Both the position numbers and the translations under genes were made by a program. This document shows positions 24,233 through 38,300 of a stretch of DNA of 64,000 bases, piece by piece (position 1 is the stretch's first letter; each line of letters starts with the position of its first letter). The DNA comes from Vandiemenella viatica (taxonomy: Eukaryota > Arthropoda > Insecta > Orthoptera > Morabidae), in the NCBI GenBank assembly GCA_031002005.1, contig CM061920.1, positions 50,694,610 through 50,758,609 of the forward strand, written 5' to 3'. The notes under the pieces were generated by a model, which saw nothing but the letters and a program-made list of their open reading frames with translations, was not told the origin of the DNA and ran no database searches.

Positions 24233-27200
24233 TATTATCACATTATTTGTTTTCTTATTATTTGTACTACATCATTCAATAGTGTCCCCGAGAAACACTT
24301 AATTTGTTGACACTGCTTTTTTAATTTCAAGTGTTTATGTTCTGTTATATAGTTTTCTTAAAAATATAATATGAAATAAAAAGGGAAACATTCTTATAAA
24401 TGTGATGTACCGTCAAACGCTAAATAATTAAATAACCACGAAAATGCAGCGAGATTTTCTTCAGTTCTAATAGATATTTGAGTTTTGTCGAGAAAATAAC
24501 AGGTTACATTATGCCGTGAATCTCCGCTCGAGTGAGCCGGAAATTATCTTTTGAAAATTCTCTTGTCACTGCAAAAGCCAGATGAGAGTTTCTTCTTTTC
24601 ATATACTCACTTTTGCATAGTTTTATCTAACTCAGCTTCTGTTAAAGTAATAACAATTTTCCAAGCTCGGCATCCCAATCTGATTCAGAAATCAAAAATC
24701 GAGTTTTTGCATCGACATGTTTTTGGTTACGCTTTATTGTCGGTTTTTCGCACAACACAATGCTTTGTAAAATGCCGCACGAAACTGCGCTCTAATATGA
24801 GCGAGTAACTGCCAGTCTGTGCTGCCCTGCCCTGCTCTGCGTTGCCACTACTGCGCCACGCAGCTCAATGTGCGCCCCGGGTAAATGTTTCAAGCTAAAT
24901 TTGGAACATTCCTGGTATTTTAAATGTCCATAACCAATGTTCACGTCGTCAGCACCAGGTCCAAGCCAGTACGTTCAGCCTCAGCTTCATAGAGATTTCA
25001 AACACAGCGAGTGAGGCACGAGTTACGACAATCGGCTTCAAGTCTGACATCAGTTTTTGATAATACTGAGAGAGAGAAATATGCCAGTGTATTTACCAAC
25101 AAATCCTACGAACGGTAAAACTGGGCTTGTATGAACTAACACGTGATCTGTAATTTTGTTAGACAACATGCAATCTTATGTGGGTTCTTATTGTTTTGCA
25201 GGTCGTTTATGTGACGGCAACTTTCCCATACATAGTGCTCATTATATTTTTCTTCCGCGGAGTGACCTTAAAAGGGATGTCGGATGGCCTCAGACACTTG
25301 TTCACTCCCAAGGTAAGTGACGGTACTTTGTGCAAATAACAACAAACTTACAATATAGATCAACACATAGAAAAAGAAATGGACATCCTTTTGAGATTTT
25401 TACTTCTGTCTTGTCTTTGAAAATTATAAATTCTTTAGCCATAAATACATTTTACTCTTCGAAGCGAGTGTATCTAGCAGATTTGATATCATTGTGTTAT
25501 TGATATAAATTAGCATGAAATAAGAATAAATTGTTAAAACATATATTTCATTCAATGTACAGAATAACACTATGGGCAACTGACCAATAAATGATTTTGA
25601 AACCATTACACCTGCAGGTTATGTATTAAAGCTAAATTACTAGGGCCATAATATCTTTAAGATTGTTACACTGTCTCATACTTCACTTTATTTCAACAGG
25701 CTTATCGGGTAGTCAAATACACAATCCAAGTGATAATAAACGGACACTAAACGTTACTTCATAATCTCTGAAAGTTGATAAAAGTAGCTACCTAATTAGA
25801 TGTTTAATACAGAAGTTCTCTCTAACAAATGGCGGGGTAACGAAAATATTTCTTTATTGAAGATCGGCAAGTACGCCGCCATCTTGTAAATGGGACAGGA
25901 GATAAGACTAGACATTTTCGATTGCATCAAGCTGGGTTGGGAAACTTACGGGAAGCTTTCTACTGCCCCCAGATCAATATGTCTTCAAAATCTGAAGAAA
26001 ATAGTTTAAGAGGCAGGAAAGTACTGGAGGCCAGGGATGGGAAGGAATTCAGCTGTGGCCTTTCAAAGTAACCATCCCGTACGGGGATTCGGACCCGCAT
26101 CCTCCCGAAAGCAAGAGCAGAGCATTAACGCTCATCTACGACACTCGGGAAAGAGCATTGAATTCTTTCCGTGCAGCCATATGGTTGCGAGACATTGAGT
26201 CAATTTACGAGAAATTTCACGGGAAAGGAAAAGAAAAAAGCAACCGACATCTCGGAGAAACAGCCACCTTGAAACGGCAGTAATGTTTCCCGAAGAAAAG
26301 ATAGCCAAAAATAGAATTGTGTTGGGGTGGAATCCAAGAGATCGTCAAAGACTAAGAGGATGGGAAAAGGCTGGAGATAGCTGGCAATTACACGATTGAA
26401 TTGGCTGATAGGGGTTAATTCAGTCGTAGGTAGAGCTAATTCATAGGTCAAATCTTGAAAAATTTTAATGCCCAAACAAAGGAGGAAGCGTACAAAACTC
26501 TCGCGCGTCCACGTTTGGACTACAGGTGCGCCGTTTCCTAGGGGCGTGTTTGACAGTATAGAGAAAGTACAGAGAACAGCCGCTCGACTTGTGACTGCTT
26601 GCTACAGTCTTTATGACAGAGACACAGAATTGATTCGTAGATTGGGCCGGGGTACTCTGATAGGCAAAATATGTAGATTTCGTTTGAACTTATTGGTAAA
26701 CAAGCGGACACACATTTTCATTTCCGAATGCGATGAAATACTTTATTCACCAACCTATTTGTGCCGCAATGACAGGAATGATAAGATTAGAGAAATAAGA
26801 TGCCGCACTGATGCTTAGGCCTATATGAATTCTTTCTTTCCTTGTGCTTTTCGGGGTTGGAATGCACGGAGTAGAGCACCCTCTGCCACCCACAAATTGG
26901 TGAATTTCAGAGTACATATGTGGATGTAGAATATAAACTGCTTCCAATGAAAATTTTTTGTGTGCTATGAAGCTAATTATCGTTAGAAGAAACTTTAATA
27001 CAATTATATAATATTTAAGCTAGCGGAATATAATAACGTAATAATTACTTCTCGTTAATATTACCATAGACTGGCGAAACGCAATTATTAAAATTACCAA
27101 CAGCTTTTTAAATTATACATAGTATGAGCGAAAATGTCGAGTGTACTCCCGTTACGTACAGGATATGAAGAAAGCACAAAAGGGGCAGCATTTATCCTAA

Positions 27201-28620
27201 CTGGTTGTTTCAAGATATCAGGGTTGACACGGGACAGGTGTTATGGTGGAGGGAAACGTGTGCCATAGAAAATTAAATAGTATTGAAAATTGTGTTCACG
27301 TTTAGAAATTTGTGATGGTTTGTGTTTCAGTGGTGGACTCTGCTGGACCCCGTGGTATGGCTGGAGGCGGGCACTCAGATCTTCTTCTCTCTGGGGTTGG
27401 CTTTTGGGGGCCTCATAGCCTTCTCCTCGTACAACCCGGTAAATAACAACTGCTCTCGGGACGCAATCATGGTCTCGCTTACCAACTGTTTTACTTCCAT
27501 GTTTGCTGGAATTGTGGTCTTCTCTATTATTGGTGAGGGACAAATCATATACACAATATTTACATCTATAATGTTTACTTATGTCTAACTGATATAGTTC
27601 TATTTCAGCAATTTCAAAACTATAGGAGTCAGTAATAAAATGAATATCATTGATACCAGAATCGTGGTTGGTTTCAGCGAGTCAGACAGATATGTGTGTG
27701 GCTAAGTTTTCCAAATTCTGACGCCGTTTATCAAACGATGAATATAACGTAATGCTTAGTATTTCTTTGGTGCATTTTCTGCTTCATGACAGAAATTACT
27801 ATCGAGAAAGTTCTTTATTTCTGATACATGGAGTACAGTGATATTTAACCTTCGAGAAGAAACTTACGTCGTTTAAAAAAAAAAGAAAGGGTTGTTAGCT
27901 TTATCATCTGTTAAAATTGCTCTTAGGGAGGCTAATATATGAGATATTAATATTACCGATCATGTTACCAGTAAGAATAAAATTAGAAAAAGTTCTTTTA
28001 CATAATTTTAAAACATACATTTGTAGTAGCCTACAATTTTCTTTTTTTTCTATCATCACTATCTACACTAGTTTGATGTAATCATCCATACCTTTCTATC
28101 TTGAACTAACCTCTTCATCCTAACATACCCCTTACAACATACATCATCAATTATCTGCATCATATATTGTAATCTTTGTCTTCCACTACAGTTCTTTCCT
28201 GCGACTGTTCCCTCCACTAACAAATTAACCAATTCTGCATCTCTCAAAATGTGACCTACCATTCCGTATCTTCTTTCTGTGAGACTCTACCATAAGCTTG
28301 TTTACTCACCAACCATTTCCAAAACACGTTCATTTCGTACTTTATCTGTCCATTTAAATTTCAGCATTCTTCTGTAGCATCACATTTCAAATGCTTCAGT
28401 TTTCCTTTTTGCTGGTATTCCTAAGATCCAAGCTTCGCTACCATAAAGTGCTGTGCTCCACACATGTAGTTTAAAAAGTTCTTTCTGAGTCATAAATCAA
28501 TATTTGAAACTAAAAGATTTCTCTTTTTCATGACTACTTTTTTCGTTAGTGCCATTCTGATCCTAATCACTTCAGGCTAAAGCCAGGATGCTTCCTTCAA
28601 AAGGCCATGGCTGCGTTTCC

Positions 28621-28678
<58 letters not shown>

Positions 28679-31600
28679 AGCAAACTACTCTGCTTTTAGC
28701 ATCATTCCTGCTTTGGCTGTAATTTTAGCACCTAAGCATCATTATTCATTTACTTCTTCTATCTCATCCGATCCTATTTTTATATTTAATCCACTATTTC
28801 TGTTATAATTTCTACTTCATTTCATCACTTTTGTCTTGCTTTGATTTAGTCCAAAATCTTCCTTCAGTATTTTATTCATAACATTCAGTAACTTCTTAAT
28901 ATCCTCAATCTCTTAAAAAGACAGTGTCAACAGCAAATCGTTGCATACTGATTCTTTTCTTGATGAGCATTTGTGTCACATTTAAATTTTTCTTTTATTT
29001 CCTTTATTGATTCCTCTATATACAAATTGAATAGTAACCTTGTCTCACGTCCTTTTTAACTGATGCATATCTCTCACGATTCTCTACTATTATTATAGCC
29101 ACTTGATTCTTATGTTGTTTATAAAGTACCTTCTTAAACCATTTTCAAGTATAAAAGCTTTACTTAATCCAATCAGTTAATTTTATTTGTCATGTGAGTA
29201 ATTTAGAAATTTTGTTACTCCTATATAGTTCCACATAGGCCTACATATGATCAAAATAGTGCTAAAATAATAAATTCGCGGTTAGTTACAGGAAATGTTA
29301 ATTTTTAATTAATTTAATTACAATGAATCATATACCAGATGTGACTTTCTGTACTCACGTATTCCGCATGCACGAATTTTAAATTTAAATCCCCTCCGTG
29401 CAGTTTCTCTGCACACCTTCTTTAGCCTTTTATGAATTATTATTAGAAATTATCACAAATTTTCTCTTTAATAGATATAACAAAACAAAATTTGCAGTCT
29501 AAATTTTGATTACATGGAAAACCAGCATGACAAATCGAATCTTCTTTAATTGCATGTTGTAATAAATTTGGTTAGAAAAGATGTGGGTTGTTATAGAAAC
29601 AATTATTATGTGTAAGCACTGGAAATATTTAAATATTAGATACATATTTTGAAGGTAACAAACCGCAAACTGCAGGAATAAAAAACAAAATGAAATAGAC
29701 CACTGTGACAGCAATAATGTTCTGTACATGCTTTATGAGTATTTTGCTGTCTATAAGTCATAATATTCATTCCAGAATCCAATGTTTAGACAAAAATCAT
29801 TAACAGAATTAGCTAATACTTGCAAATTTTCAGGTTATCAAATCATAAAAATTAGAACAACAATAAATATTCATTAATGATAACGTTGTTATCTATAATT
29901 AGTTATATAATTTACAATTTTATTTGTGATGGAGTGCATGCTATGGTGTGGACTTTACCTACAATCATATTTTCGATTTTGTCTTGTCTGGATCTAGTGT
30001 TTAATGGAATCCGAGCCATAGACTATGTGTAAAGAGCAATAGATTAACATTTTGCACGATATTACCAAAATTTAAATGATACATGTAGTAAAATTTTAAA
30101 TATGGCCAATACATTTCACGTAAACATCCTGTATTATTTTATTGTGCAATATGCAGTGTCTTAGGTCCGTTCCATTCCATTCGCTCGTTTTTTGTCGCTA
30201 TGTAATTTTATTCTGTCCTTCTAGCCTCTCAGTACCGAAATTAATTTGACGAAATTTTGTTGTTTAATTTCTTTCCAGATTTGCATGTAATTTTTCTGAA
30301 TAATCGCTTTTCTGTAATTAAATGATTTGTTTCATCTATGACTACCGTATTTTGGAATGTGTATATCTCATGACTTCTCACTAATGTGGTTTTATTTGCT
30401 GTGTTTACTAGTTAATAAATTTTGTGATTTGTATGTATTTTTGACTCTTTAGTTATTTCCCCCGATATTTATTTAATTGTCTAACAATTGAGCGCATCTG
30501 GAAACATAAAGGGTGTTGTCAGTATTCACTTTTATATCCGAAATCAATTTTTTGCAAATATGGTCGAACTGATAGAACAGCGTTATTAGATCAGCAGTGT
30601 GCTTTGCGCGTTGACTTACCTGATAGTGTGTTCCTACAGGATTCAAGGCGACCATGATCTATGAGCGGTGTCTGGAGGAGAGAGACGCAATGATATCCGC
30701 GGCGCCCAACGACACGACGCCCGCTGGCCTGCCCGAGTGCGACCTCGAGAAGGAACTGGACAACGTGAGTCTCACATCTGCTAGAGATCAGAATTAAACC
30801 CATGAGCTAATCACAGAAATAACGAACTTTACTGCTGATTATTAATTCTGAAAGTCAATGTTTGTTAACATAGTCTCAATTTTTCAGATTTTCACCATAT
30901 TTCTGGAAGTAGTTCCAAAATACACTTATTGTGTTAGGCGTCAAGAGAAAATTAAACTCATTTAAAAGCGGAAATAAAAATAACTAAGAAAAAGCGATTC
31001 CGATATTTTCATATGATTTATACGAGCTTTTCAATATGTCAATATTTATAGTATCGATGGACAAAACATTCACTGAATTTTTCTCATGCAAAGCATCGTA
31101 AGAACAATTATATTGAGCAATTTAGTGTGTACATCTTTTCTTTATATATATATATAAAACAGATTCAAAACATATATTATAAAATTACCAAGGTTTACGC
31201 ATTCTTAATTGTGATTCAATTTAAAAAAATTTCTGTAAATCGTAACGAACACCTACAAGTTCTGTAATAAAATAGGATATCGCCTACAAGTAAACACACA
31301 AAACACAATTGTCAGCTACATTGCCTTTGACGTGTCGTTTACGGTGTTACGAATCATAAAATATTCTCCTCCTGGGATCCTGTTCAGATGCGTTTAAAAT
31401 TCTATGAAGTCCTCATAAACAACCCATTTTTAAACAATAAGAAAAAAATCATTTTATTAGTCAGGTAGTTAAAAAGTTGTGTTTGCATTTTTTACAGACG
31501 TAAATAAAATAATATAAACTTTGGTGTTCTCCTGTAGATTTATCGTTATCTGTTCGCTTGACAAATCGATCTGTTTGTACGCTCTATAATCAACACTGCT

Positions 31601-34600
31601 AACTAAATATATTCTATTAAATAAATTGGTAGTTGCAAGTAATCTATTTATAATTACTTTTCGATATATCGAATAAAATACATTGATACATATGGCTGTT
31701 TTAGAGTTCAAAGGTATACCGAATCAGTTTGCTGCATCGTATTATAAATATCGATTTTCCTTATGCATCGATGTATGTCAAATACTCTACCTCACTCTAT
31801 ATTACACATCATAGTTTTCTGATAACGTTGGATATAACAAAACATCAATCTTGTTGATGTTTTCTTCTTTTTGTGTGGGTCCTGATTCTTCATTCATACA
31901 ATTTACTGTGTATGTTATGAGAGCTGCAAAATTTATTTTCCTTGGTGTTACAGTCGGCATCCGGGACCGGTCTGGCGTTCATTATCTTCACAGAAGCCAT
32001 CAACCAGTTCCCGGGAGCGCAGTTCTGGTCTATTCTCTTCTTCCTGATGCTCTTTACGTTGGGTATCGACTCCCAGTTCGGGACGCTCGAAGGAGTCGTC
32101 ACCTCCATCGTCGACATGAAGCTGTTCCCCAACCTGCGCAAGGAGATCCTGACAGGTACATAAAACCCCCGTCCCGAGCACACAACAGTGACTCCAGTCT
32201 CCACGTCTCTTCAGCCGACCGCTCTTATCGTTGCAGGAGTCATCTGTCTTGTGTGCTGCGTCATCTCCATGGCTTTCGCTCACGGTGCTGGAAGCTACAT
32301 CTTCATTCTGTTTGACAACTTCAGTGGGAACTTCCCTTTGTTAATTATCGCATTCTTCGAATGCATCGGCGTGTCTTACGTGTACGGGCTAAAAAGGTAA
32401 GACGAATAAGAATGTTTTATATCTATAGTATATATATCCCATGTAAAATTGTAAGGAACTTAAACCATCTAAAACTCAAGCAGAAAGATTGATTTATTCT
32501 TTTCAAACGTTGATACGTTTCTTCAACTTTTTTTATTTTGTGAAAACATGTTACAATCCCTCATAAAGTACGACTTGCAATAATTGAATAATTATCCTTG
32601 CGTTAAACAAAAATAAGGCTTATGAAATAAAGCATAACAAGGTAATTCCTTTTGTTAATCCTTTAACTTTTTAATATTTATTAGTCTACTCATTTATCTT
32701 TTATTCATCTTATTTTATTTATGGCGTTCTGATTTATACAGTATAATGATGATTGTTTTCTTAGTTTTTTTCTGTCAATTGGTGAAGGTTATGTATTATT
32801 TTTTGTATTCTAGTCCCCTGTTTAACATGGCCAAACAACTTAGTTCCACATTTCAAAGTCTCTATTCAGTCGTGGCTGGCTCGAGCGTCTATACTTGTGA
32901 ATGAACTCTAGGTGGAAGTTTACTGAGTTTCGAGATTTTCATAAACTGCTTCTAATCCTCTTGCAATCTTGATCTTGGTCTCTTGCATCTGGTGGGCCAT
33001 CAATATGATCATACTAAATACGTCAGGAACTTGGTACCACCCCATTGTAACATTGGAGAACTTAGAGTAAGGAAGTCTAATACTTGTGAAATTACTAGCT
33101 GAATTCTACCCTTTACATGAATTAATGATGGCTAAGTAATGAATAACCTGTTTATTGTGACACTTGATTGCACATATTACAGACGTAGGACATCCCCTAT
33201 AGTGTCTATGAAATGATAGGTTATTGGATCATGACTGAGTGATTAATAATGTCGTACCCTGTTCACTGCTTACCGGTGCTCAAGGCCATGTTCCCCTAGC
33301 CTCTCTCCTCTCTGCACAGCCACTTCCCTTCCTACCTCTCCGAGCTGACAGCTGTGTGCAGGTAGACGAGAGGAAATTTCCCCTGCGCATGTAGGAGTGA
33401 GGAGAGCAAATTGACCTTGGGCTGCCTCTGTTAATGAATAGGCAATAACTGTCTGATAGAGTGGCAGATGCTACTGACGGTATCCTGATGCAAGGCCCTG
33501 GCTGAAGTTTTTCTGATGGTGGCTTGATTCTAAACTATGCTACAAGAATCGGTCCTAACTGTTAGCTACCTCATAATGACTGTTCGAGAACTTTCAGCTG
33601 AATGAGACAGAATACTACCGTATACGCTGCGACCTGTCGCCACCTCGGTTCACGTCATTGATGATGATTCAATCCAGTATAAGTGATTCTGGTACCAACA
33701 ACTCGTGCTGAGTCGTCACTGGCGACAGCCCAGACCTCGTACCAAATTGAACTGAATAAAATCAAAATCTAACATTTGCTTAAATATTATACTTGTCCTT
33801 AATAGAAACCTAGAGCCTGAAATGATCCTTGACATTTCTGCTGTAAGGTACATCTTCAGTTCTTAAATTTTCATTTGTAACTTGGTTTTTCCTGTCTTTT
33901 TCACAGCCGAAGTGTCAAATGCAACATAAATTACCGAAAAATCTGATTAACCTAGAATCCAAAAGGGGAAATCATTTTAACAAACCAAACATCGGCAAAT
34001 GTAGACCTGTAGGGTCCGCAGACAGACATATTATTTTATTTATCCATTATATGTGTACTAAATAGTTCATTCTGTGGACCTTATAAGAAAGCATTAACTT
34101 GCTTTTACTTTTCAACATTTTCCAATTATCATACCCTACTACTAATTAATCATGGTACAATTTTGTGTAAACAACCACAACAATTTCAAGAATTATCATC
34201 ACTACGTAATAGCTCATGAGAATTGAATTTCCATACAGGAATGATTTAATAATCGGTAGGGGCATATACTTCCGATGCTCAAAACCCACTCCACCGACAT
34301 CAGCTACTCCGCTAGGTGATTCATAAAACATTCTTAGTCATCCGGAATATTTAATTGTATGCAGAGAACTAATTAACGATGCTTATTAATTTATTTTCTC
34401 AGTATGATGTACCGCAAGATAGGAAGGTATGGAGGATTGCATCAAGACAGCAAAACAATGATATATTTCTGTCCCAGAACCTCCAGTGAGCTATGTACTG
34501 TTTCATTCGGTCATCCTCTGCTACGTAGTCAAGTAGCAGTGATGGATCCAGGGGGGGGGGGAGGGTCTAGAGGACTCAAGCCTCCCCCTCCAAAAGTATT

Positions 34601-35335
34601 TAGGTCCACCACCGACATCATATTTTTTTTTAGATTTGGAGACTTTTTTTAGCTCAATTGATCTTTTAAAGGCTGCATGACTATAAAGGCTACACTTACC
34701 CGACTCAAGCGCTCCCCAAAATCCCCCCCCCACCAAACGAAATCCGCCCAAGCCCCCCCCCCCCACCCACCAAATGAAATCCGCTCAAGCCTCCCCACAA
34801 ACCAAAATCCGCTCAAGCCTCCCCACAAACCAAAATCCGCTCAAGCCCCTCCCCCCCCACCCAAAAAAACCAAAATCCTGGATCCACCACTGTCCAGTAT
34901 TGTATGGTCAAGTGTTCCTATAGACCCCAAAGATACAGTTATCATTCACTCACTGCCACCTTAATCGACTGCAGGTAGATTTCATACAATTGGAGGAAGA
35001 TAAGATAACATCATAATCCTCAGAACAGAAATAATTCATCCATATCTTCTTATCCTAAGGAAGAATAGCGTATACCGATCACCTGTTTCTGAAGTGTTCC
35101 AATGTTAATGGTATGCATACAGAACATGATTTCAAAAAAATATATTTTTTTTAATCCTGATGTAGCAGTTGCTCTCAATACATAGGAGGAAAGATCGCAT
35201 GTTTTAGCTAATGACGCCCAAAACTATCATTACACTTCGCACAAACTTGTTATGCCTCTCAACAATGTAGTCTGCCTATTAGCTTTCACCACAGTAACGC
35301 CTAACACATACACAGCCGTCACTGTAGGAACATTG

Positions 35336-35379
<44 letters not shown>

Positions 35380-38300
35380 ACTGGGGAAAAAAAAAACAGT
35401 GGACAGTGTTCACTAGCTCTTTACAGTCTGAGGCATTGGTGATTTCTGGTCAGTGGATGTCGACGCAATGCCATGGGTGCCACCAGTAAAACTCAGCAGA
35501 CAGAGATGAACCATCAACGTAGACATGTCCACACCCATTGCGGTTCTCTATTGTGGATGAAACTGTTCTGTCAGTTACAGACATGCGGACAAGATGGCGG
35601 TCATCCCGCGCTTTGATCCCGTCGTGACCTGCTCTTGTCTCTTGACTGGTTCCACACACGTATAACTGTCGCACAACAGGGCACAATGACATGGTACGAC
35701 AAATCTGTTTCTCCGATGCCAGTCTTTCTGCCACGTTCGAACACACTGACATGCCACGAATAGATTCAGGAACAGCAAATGTTATCGCCTTCCCTTTACT
35801 GGGTCCCGTTCCAACCAAATGCATTTGTGCGATTGTGAGGAGTGCCATCTGTTCCAGCCTGACTTTTCCTATCACTTATTACTCTCAGTAAGGTCACCTC
35901 TTTCACATTCACTAGCCCTGCTCACCTGCCTGTATGCACACTTCCTCCAAATTTTAAGAATTAATTTCATCCTATTTTTCCTGTCTTGTCACTAAGAATG
36001 TCCCCTCATTCTTTGCATTCAGTACTGTGCCTTTTTTTTCCTAAACACCAGACGTGAACTTCCTCTCTGGAATGTTAAATAATCTTTTTCTTTTAGTGTA
36101 GCGTATTTTGTAAGGCTCTTACTGTCGACAACCCACTCTTTTCAAACAATTTTGAATTAAAGTCTGTACTTTATTTCTTATTGCTTGTACTAATATTCCA
36201 AATTAAGCAGTTTTCATGGTTACAAGTCCTGTCTGATCTTCTGCATCCCTGGAAGATGAGCTGTATTGCTTTCTGCCAGTTTGGTCTGGCCAACGCTTTG
36301 GATGTCTTTGTCGCGCTCATTGTCCTACTTATACGCGAATGACGATTTTTTTCCAGATTATCTTCATGTTGCCGAATGAATTGGAGGGATTGTTGGCAGT
36401 ATATGGAGGACAACCTTTTTTAAACATTTAATTGCTCTAGAGGGGAGAAAATAGATACTTTTCCCAACCATCATATTGGCAGTACTCTTCTATATACACA
36501 CATTACGAAATCAGTTATTCTTCTACAGGCCTCTGCTATGATGGTGCGTGTTTCAGCAATATAAAGAAACAATTAGAATACTAAAGACTGTAGGCACCGA
36601 AGTTTCCAATGTTCCCTTGCAGTATGATTCTTCTAGATGAAATTCAGCTTTGATATGGAATCTGCTGGGTTAAATATTCTTGATCGTATAGCCTCTTTCT
36701 TACCTCAGAGCTTTGGTGAGGAAAGTGTTTGACCTGCTGATGATGTATGCCCTGCAGGTTTGCTGACGACATCGAGCTGATGACGGGCAAGCGGCCGGGG
36801 CTGTACTGGCTGCTGTGCTGGAAGTACTTGTCGCCACTTGCCATGATCTCCATCCTGGTCGCCAGCTTTGTGGAGATAGCCGTGGAGGGCAGTGGCTACC
36901 CCGCCTGGGTGCCGTCTAAAGGCATCACAGAGAGGCACTCCTGGCCGCTGTGGGCGCTCTTCCTCATCGCGTTCCTCATACTTGTCTCCGTACTCTGGAT
37001 TCCCGTTGTCGCCGTGTGCAGGTATGGAACGAGAGAAAAGATTCTCAACATATATTTGTTAAGAGCGCTTTGTGGGTAGCGATTTGTATGCCATCATTTC
37101 ACCGCAATGTATCATCCAGTATTCATTGAAACGTAATTAAAGGTTCTTTCATTTGCTCAAAAAATTATTTGCACTCAACAATAGGTGTTGAAACAACCAT
37201 CTCGAATTATTTCTAAAGCAAAAATCTTAGGGATTATTCTTAAACAATACACCTCATAATGTTCTATGTTTATTTATTTATTTAGCTTGTGGCCATTGCA
37301 CAAAAATAATACAATTTGACATTAAATTACAATTAAAATTCAAAATTAACATGGTGTAGCCAATCTAAAGCTTCATTTGAAATGTTTATAAAATCTATCA
37401 GTGATCCCCTGAATGCTCGAAGTGGGCAGTCAAATGTCACGTGACGGATGGTTTGTTTTTCCTCACCACAGTCGCATCTCGGTGAATCTCTCATTCCCCA
37501 TGTATACAAAGATGAAGCAGATCTTCCATGACCAGTCCTAACTCTGTTAAGAGCTACCCAGGTCTTGTGAGGAAGGTCGAGTCCCTTTAGTGCCTGTTGA
37601 CTGTCGAACAGGGAGTGCCATTCTGGTGGGGCTGAGGCTATCCACTCCAATTTCCAAGCTTCTTTCCCATTAAAATTATCAGATATAATCTGTTTTACAG
37701 TTTTTACACTTGGATTTCTCGATTTAAGTCTCACAAACATATTATCCATGTTGTCATGGATGGGCAGATCCAAGTTATCACAGATCTTATTATACTGGGC
37801 AATTAGGAGATTGTGTCGTCTTATTGTAGGCGGTTCGATGTTGCACAAAACAGGTAGCCAGTACAGTGGAGTGGACTTTATACATCCGCTAATTATCCGC
37901 ATTGTCTGGTTTATAACTGTGTCGATCTTTTTGACGTGGGCGCTATTTATCCAAACAGATGAGCAGTACTCAGCTGCAGAATATACAAGGCTCAGTGCTG
38001 ATGTGCGGAGTGTAGAGGCGGATGCTCCCCAGGAGGTGCCAGTTAACTTCTGCAGAATATTATTCCTGGTTCTTAGTTTTGCTGCAAGGTTGTTTAGATG
38101 TTTATTGTACGACAAGGTGCGATCCATTACGACTCCCAAATACTTGGGGAAGGGGTTGTGTCGGATGGGAGTGCCATCAAGAAGAACGTCAAGTGAGAGA
38201 TTCGCCACCCGATTGTTAAGATGGAAGACACTAGTTTCCGTCTTGCTGGAACTGGGTACGAGACGCCATTTCCGAAAATAGTTGCTCAGGGTTTTGAGGT

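Larger units (their letters stand above)
22318..25201. other. Intron 5 (2884 bp)
   Basis: Contains a minus-strand SINE (23395-23590) and a Harbinger-like element with a TA microsatellite (23721-24881). 22400-23390 and 24890-25190 have no recognised feature. Confidence 0.8.
25313..27330. other. Intron 6 (2018 bp)
   Basis: Carries a SINE (26010-26150), an RTE-like fragment (26205-26425) and a LINE C-terminal fragment (26455-26945). 25330-26000 and 26950-27300 are plain AT-rich intron. Confidence 0.8.
27533..30639. other. Intron 7 (3107 bp)
   Basis: Contains a minus-strand LINE 3' relic interrupted by a SINE with a long A tail (28045-29165). 27540-28040 and 29170-30630 are AT-rich with nothing recognised. 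Confidence 0.8.
32397..36757. other. Intron 10 (4361 bp)
   Basis: Contains a hAT-like MITE (34537-34892), a 43-nt A tract and a transposase fragment (35440-35880). 32400-34500 and 35900-36740 hold no feature I can name; a CT-rich patch lies near 33290-33390. Confidence 0.8.

Noticed and set aside
24083..24310. Ile/Tyr-rich frame
   Set aside because: Produced by the (TA)n microsatellite in the Harbinger-like element.
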